A DNA stretch of 64,000 nucleotides from Desulfobacterales bacterium. Its GTDB lineage: Bacteria; Desulfobacterota; Desulfobacteria; Desulfobacterales; JAFDDL01. Shown here one piece after another: positions 61,516 to 64,000 of the stretch. The position numbers were made by a program, and so were the translations under genes. Under the pieces are notes generated by a model. That model was not told the DNA's origin. It did no database searches and saw only the letters and a program-made list of their open reading frames with translations. How positions within the stretch are numbered: position 1 is the stretch's first letter; each line of letters opens with the position of its first letter. The stretch lies in assembly GCA_034003325.1 (NCBI GenBank), contig JAVEYW010000002.1, forward strand, positions 1-64,000. Reading direction: 5' to 3'.

Positions 61516-62517
61516 TTAAGGACATGGCATGATGCAACGAATCTTTGCCATATCAATGTCCGCGATACGTTTGGCGCCGATCAAAAACATGGTGGCCTTT
61601 ATTTCTTTTTTAACGGCTTCGATTCGTTCCGCAACAGCGGACATGGATATTGTCGCCGGCCTGAGAAACGGCATGGCCATCCCCACCATCGCCGCGCCCA
61701 TGGCCAGGGCTTTCACCATTTCCATGCCGTTTCGAATGCCACCAGAGGCGATGACCGGAATATTCACTGCCTTTATACAGTCAGACAAGGAGTCGGCGGT
61801 CGGTATTCCCCATTCGAGAAAAAGTCCGGCCTTTTTGCTGCCCCTGTATTGCTCGACCTTGGCCCACGAGGTGCCGCCGGCACCTCCCGTATCAATACAG
61901 GCAACCCCCGCATTTTCCAGCTTTTTGGCAGTCGCGGCACTCAGTCCGCAACCGGTCTCCTTGACGATGACAGGAAATTCAACCTGCCGGCACACGCGTT
62001 CAATGGCGGCCCATATGTTCGCCCAACCGGTGTCTCCCTCGGGCTGGCATAATTCCTGCGCGGCATTTAAGTGAATGGCCAAGGCATCGGCCTCAACTGT
62101 TTCCATGGCCCGCTTGAGTTGATCGGCACCAAATTCCTTGAGCTGTGACGCGCCGATGTTTCCTGCTAAAAAGATGGTGGGCGCCGTATGGCGAATGCGA
62201 TAGGTATCCGTTAAGGCCGCATTCAGCATCATGACTCTTTGAGACCCGAGCCCCATGCCGATGCCGCATTGCTCGGCCGCACCCGACAAATTCTCATTGA
62301 TGCGACGGGCTTCTGCAACACCACCGGTCATGGCCTCGATGAATACCGGTGCGGCGAAATTTTTACCTAATACCGTACAGGACAAATCGATCTCGGACAG
62401 ATTCACTTCTGGAAGCGCCTCATGAATCAGTTCGTATTTTTCAAATCCATTTGTTTTTTTAAAGGATACATCTTCTTCCAGGCATATTCGAATATGCTCG
62501 CTTTTCCGCATAAACAC
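61516..62517 (-). CDS. fni: Isopentenyl-diphosphate delta-isomerase type 2
   Basis: A 333-residue FMN-dependent enzyme converting IPP and DMAPP. Motifs: RKSEHIRICLEEDVSF, VFIEAMTGGVAEA (FMN binding), GLGSQRV, KETGCGLSAATA and GGIRNGMEMVKALAMGA. Start: GTG 62517 has AAGGAG 6 nt upstream; ATG 62511 is the alternative. It supplies isoprenoid units for the polyprenyl synthase encoded 1.5 kb away, and for UbiX (DMAP), the gene just upstream. Confidence 0.92.
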   Translation of the reverse strand: MFMRKSEHIRICLEEDVSFKKTNGFEKYELIHEALPEVNLSEIDLSCTVLGKNFAAPVFIEAMTGGVAEARRINENLSGAAEQCGIGMGLGSQRVMMLNAALTDTYRIRHTAPTIFLAGNIGASQLKEFGADQLKRAMETVEADALAIHLNAAQELCQPEGDTGWANIWAAIERVCRQVEFPVIVKETGCGLSAATAKKLENAGVACIDTGGAGGTSWAKVEQYRGSKKAGLFLEWGIPTADSLSDCIKAVNIPVIASGGIRNGMEMVKALAMGAAMVGMAMPFLRPATISMSAVAERIEAVKKEIKATMFLIGAKRIADIDMAKIRCIMPCP

Positions 62518-62597
62518 GGTTATCTCCTTAAGGGGTGCCCGATCAGGGTCGAGCCGGTTTTTTAAAAAACGGCCATGCGATTTAGAGTCCGTATCCG

Positions 62598-63167
62598 TCA
62601 CGGTGCTCCATCGCCCCAACGCGCGAACAACTCATGAGGTATCCCCATGTAATCAAATACTTTTCCGATGGTATGATCGATGATATGCTGAATGGTTTTC
62701 GGCTTGTGGTAAAAGGAGGGGACCGGCGGCAAAATGAGCGCGCCCATGTCCGCTGCCATGGTCATCAGCCGCAAATGCCCTTTATGCAACGGGGTTTCCC
62801 TGACGAGCAGGACGAGCTTTCGTTTTTCTTTCAGCGTGACATCCGCCGCCCGTACCAACAGATTGGTTGCATAGGAATTGGCGATGCCGGAAAGCGATTT
62901 GATGGTACAAGGCGCAACGATCATGCCATCGGTCAGAAACGAGCCACTGGAAACAGCCGCGGCCAAATCGTTATCATCGTAGGCACGGGTTGCCATGGCG
63001 GCCACCGCTTCCGGGGTATAATCGGTCTCAATGCGAATCGTGTCCCTGCCGGCGGTTGAGACAATCAAATGGGTCTCAATATCCGTATTCTGAAGAAGCT
63101 CAAGGATGCGAACGCCATAAATGGCGCCGCTGGCTCCCGATAGTCCGATAACGATTCGTTTGGGCAT
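62598..63167 (-). CDS. ubiX: Flavin prenyltransferase UbiX
   Basis: A 189-residue flavoprotein that adds dimethylallyl to FMN to form prenylated FMN for UbiD-type decarboxylases. Motifs: IVIGLSGASGAIYGVRI, SGSFLTDGMIVAPCTIKSLS, RAADVTLKEKRKLVLLVRE and PLHKGHLRLM. The adjacent 63217 gene resembles LpdD; no ubiD gene is in the window. Confidence 0.93.
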   Translation of the reverse strand: MPKRIVIGLSGASGAIYGVRILELLQNTDIETHLIVSTAGRDTIRIETDYTPEAVAAMATRAYDDNDLAAAVSSGSFLTDGMIVAPCTIKSLSGIANSYATNLLVRAADVTLKEKRKLVLLVRETPLHKGHLRLMTMAADMGALILPPVPSFYHKPKTIQHIIDHTIGKVFDYMGIPHELFARWGDGAP

Positions 63168-63216
63168 TAGGCGAAGCCTTTCACCGTTGGTTATGGCGCA
63201 AAAGAAAAGATTACGG

Positions 63217-63594
63217 TTATTCGAATGAAACCCGCTGAATAATTAACGCCGTAAGTTGCCGGCTGTTGGCGTTGACGGTTCGAATGCCTTCCGCGTCGAG
63301 GTTATTCCAGTGAATTCCTGCGGTAACCACAGTCCGGGTGTTCAGCTTCGCGGCTAAGGTGGTGGCGGTTGCCTTGGCCAACTCATCTTCCTTATGCCCC
63401 GGAAAACAGAAGACCGAGGCCGTTGCGCTCATGCGTGTCGAATCCTTGAGGCTGGGCCGAGGCTGAGCAACAGCCACTGCCCCGATATGGGGTTGTTGCC
63501 CCCCCCAGACAGCCACCAAAACATCCGCACCGATCATTCGCACCGCAGCATGAAGATCGTAAGCGCCCGTCTCTGTCTTAACAATGAAGTCCAT
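63217..63594 (-). CDS. LpdD-like protein (prenyl-flavin-associated)
   Basis: A 125-residue protein whose core matches the LpdD-like family: QPHIGAVAVAQPRPS, SVFCFPGHKEDELAK and VVTAGIHWNNLDAEGI, a conserved His/Gly pattern. LpdD relatives occur with UbiX/UbiD-type decarboxylases and help mature prenyl-FMN enzymes. ATG 63594 has AAGGA 6-7 nt upstream. It lies 49 bp upstream of ubiX, on the same strand. Confidence 0.78.
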   Translation of the reverse strand: MDFIVKTETGAYDLHAAVRMIGADVLVAVWGGQQPHIGAVAVAQPRPSLKDSTRMSATASVFCFPGHKEDELAKATATTLAAKLNTRTVVTAGIHWNNLDAEGIRTVNANSRQLTALIIQRVSFE

Positions 63595-63785
63595 CTGATT
63601 CCTTGCCCGATACATTTAAAACCGGCGAAAGAGGACAACCGGCTTAATTCTATACCAGTAAAATGAAAGCCACGGCAATGGAAAATCGATGCGCACCCGT
63701 GTTGAGGGAGTTGTCGCGTCAATGAAAATCCGCTATAAAAAAAGCATGTTCAGAAGCCACTTTTTCAAAATAAGGAAATCAACAA

Positions 63786-64000
63786 ATGCGCCCCCTTCCT
63801 TTCAACCGTTGCTATTGGGTTGTGCCCGGCTTATTGATGGCCGGATGCTATCCGGGGTCTAAAAACGAGGCCGTCGCTCGAAGCCGCCTTAACAATCTGC
63901 TGAATCACGGCATTCGTCATGTCGTTAATTTAATGGAACCGGATGAACAAGATCACGCCGGCCAGCCGTTTGCACCGTATGAATCGCTATTTTCATCCCT
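63786..64000 (+). CDS. Dual-specificity/tyrosine phosphatase-like protein (partial)
   Basis: Only the first 71 codons are in the window. MRPLPFNRCYWVVPGLLMAG then a stretch RSRLNNLLNHGIRHVVNLME resemble the opening of cytoplasmic PTP/DUSP-like proteins (strand, helix, strand; ...HVVNLMEP). The catalytic Cys-x5-Arg would lie beyond the edge, so activity cannot be judged. AAGGAAA lies before ATG 63786. Confidence 0.6.
   Translation, partial: MRPLPFNRCYWVVPGLLMAGCYPGSKNEAVARSRLNNLLNHGIRHVVNLMEPDEQDHAGQPFAPYESLFSS

Overview
The window looks like a chromosomal segment from an anaerobic, respiratory Gram-negative bacterium. The best guess is Desulfobacterota, order Desulfobacterales (sulfate-reducer-like). 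This is inference from gene content: multiheme c cytochromes, a full Mrp-type antiporter operon of the deltaproteobacterial kind, paired YkgJ cysteine-cluster proteins, FdhD plus MOSC, type 2 IPP isomerase, UbiX with an LpdD-like partner, and lipoprotein and outer-membrane signals. No rRNA or tRNA was seen. Mobile DNA is limited to a decayed ORF6N gene beside a 19-bp inverted repeat at the left edge.

Layout. 1-0.5 kb: inverted repeat and ORF6N remnant. 0.5-5.8 kb: GDPD, FGGY kinase, an enlarged PurN, a YkgJ protein with its own terminator, and a long DapA-family protein. 6.0-10.9 kb: SbcD-like nuclease and a YhaN-like SMC ATPase, overlapping by 4 bp. 11-21.1 kb (all minus strand): an electron-transfer locus. 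It encodes an octaheme lipoprotein, a triheme membrane cytochrome, a cytochrome b, a NusG-domain-II protein, a Gx/EcfT fusion, a porin, ApbE, an FMN-binding protein and an 11-heme OmcA/MtrC-like lipoprotein. 21.4-28.1 kb: DMT exporter, NAD kinase, a run of envelope proteins (SpoIID, LPP20-like, FecR-like) and MetK. 28.4-38.3 kb: an Mrp/Mbh-type cation antiporter operon (E-F-G-MbhD-MbhE/B-C-D-D-two tiny membrane proteins-D), followed by a cNMP-binding protein and a divergent flavoprotein disulfide reductase. 38.6-41.1 kb: pyrB and pyrC. 41.4-45.2 kb: second YkgJ paralog, membrane protein, a 760-bp structured and repeat-rich spacer, ACT-domain protein, XRE-cupin regulator and ribosomal bTHX. 45.3-54.1 kb: a 1368-residue membrane protein, TrmO, an EI24 protein, HIT, CutA, and a chemotaxis transducer overlapping a cereblon-type CULT-domain gene. 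54.1-64 kb: MurJ, FdhD-MOSC, PgsA, an envelope protein, polyprenyl synthase-RimO, IDI-2, UbiX, an LpdD-like protein and the start of a phosphatase-like gene.

Two systems deserve most attention. The 11-21 kb locus joins parts known from Gram-positive flavin-based extracellular electron transfer (NusG-II, Gx, ApbE, FMN-binding) to Gram-negative multiheme outer-membrane machinery. It could carry electrons from the quinone pool through cytochrome b and periplasmic hemes or flavoprotein to a surface cytochrome. The second is the MCP-CULT pair at 52.5-54.1 kb, where a thalidomide-binding-type domain is translationally coupled to a receptor with almost no external sensing domain. Two small genes too short for ordinary ORF calling (41-aa membrane protein, 32-aa bTHX) and several structured intergenic elements are also recorded.
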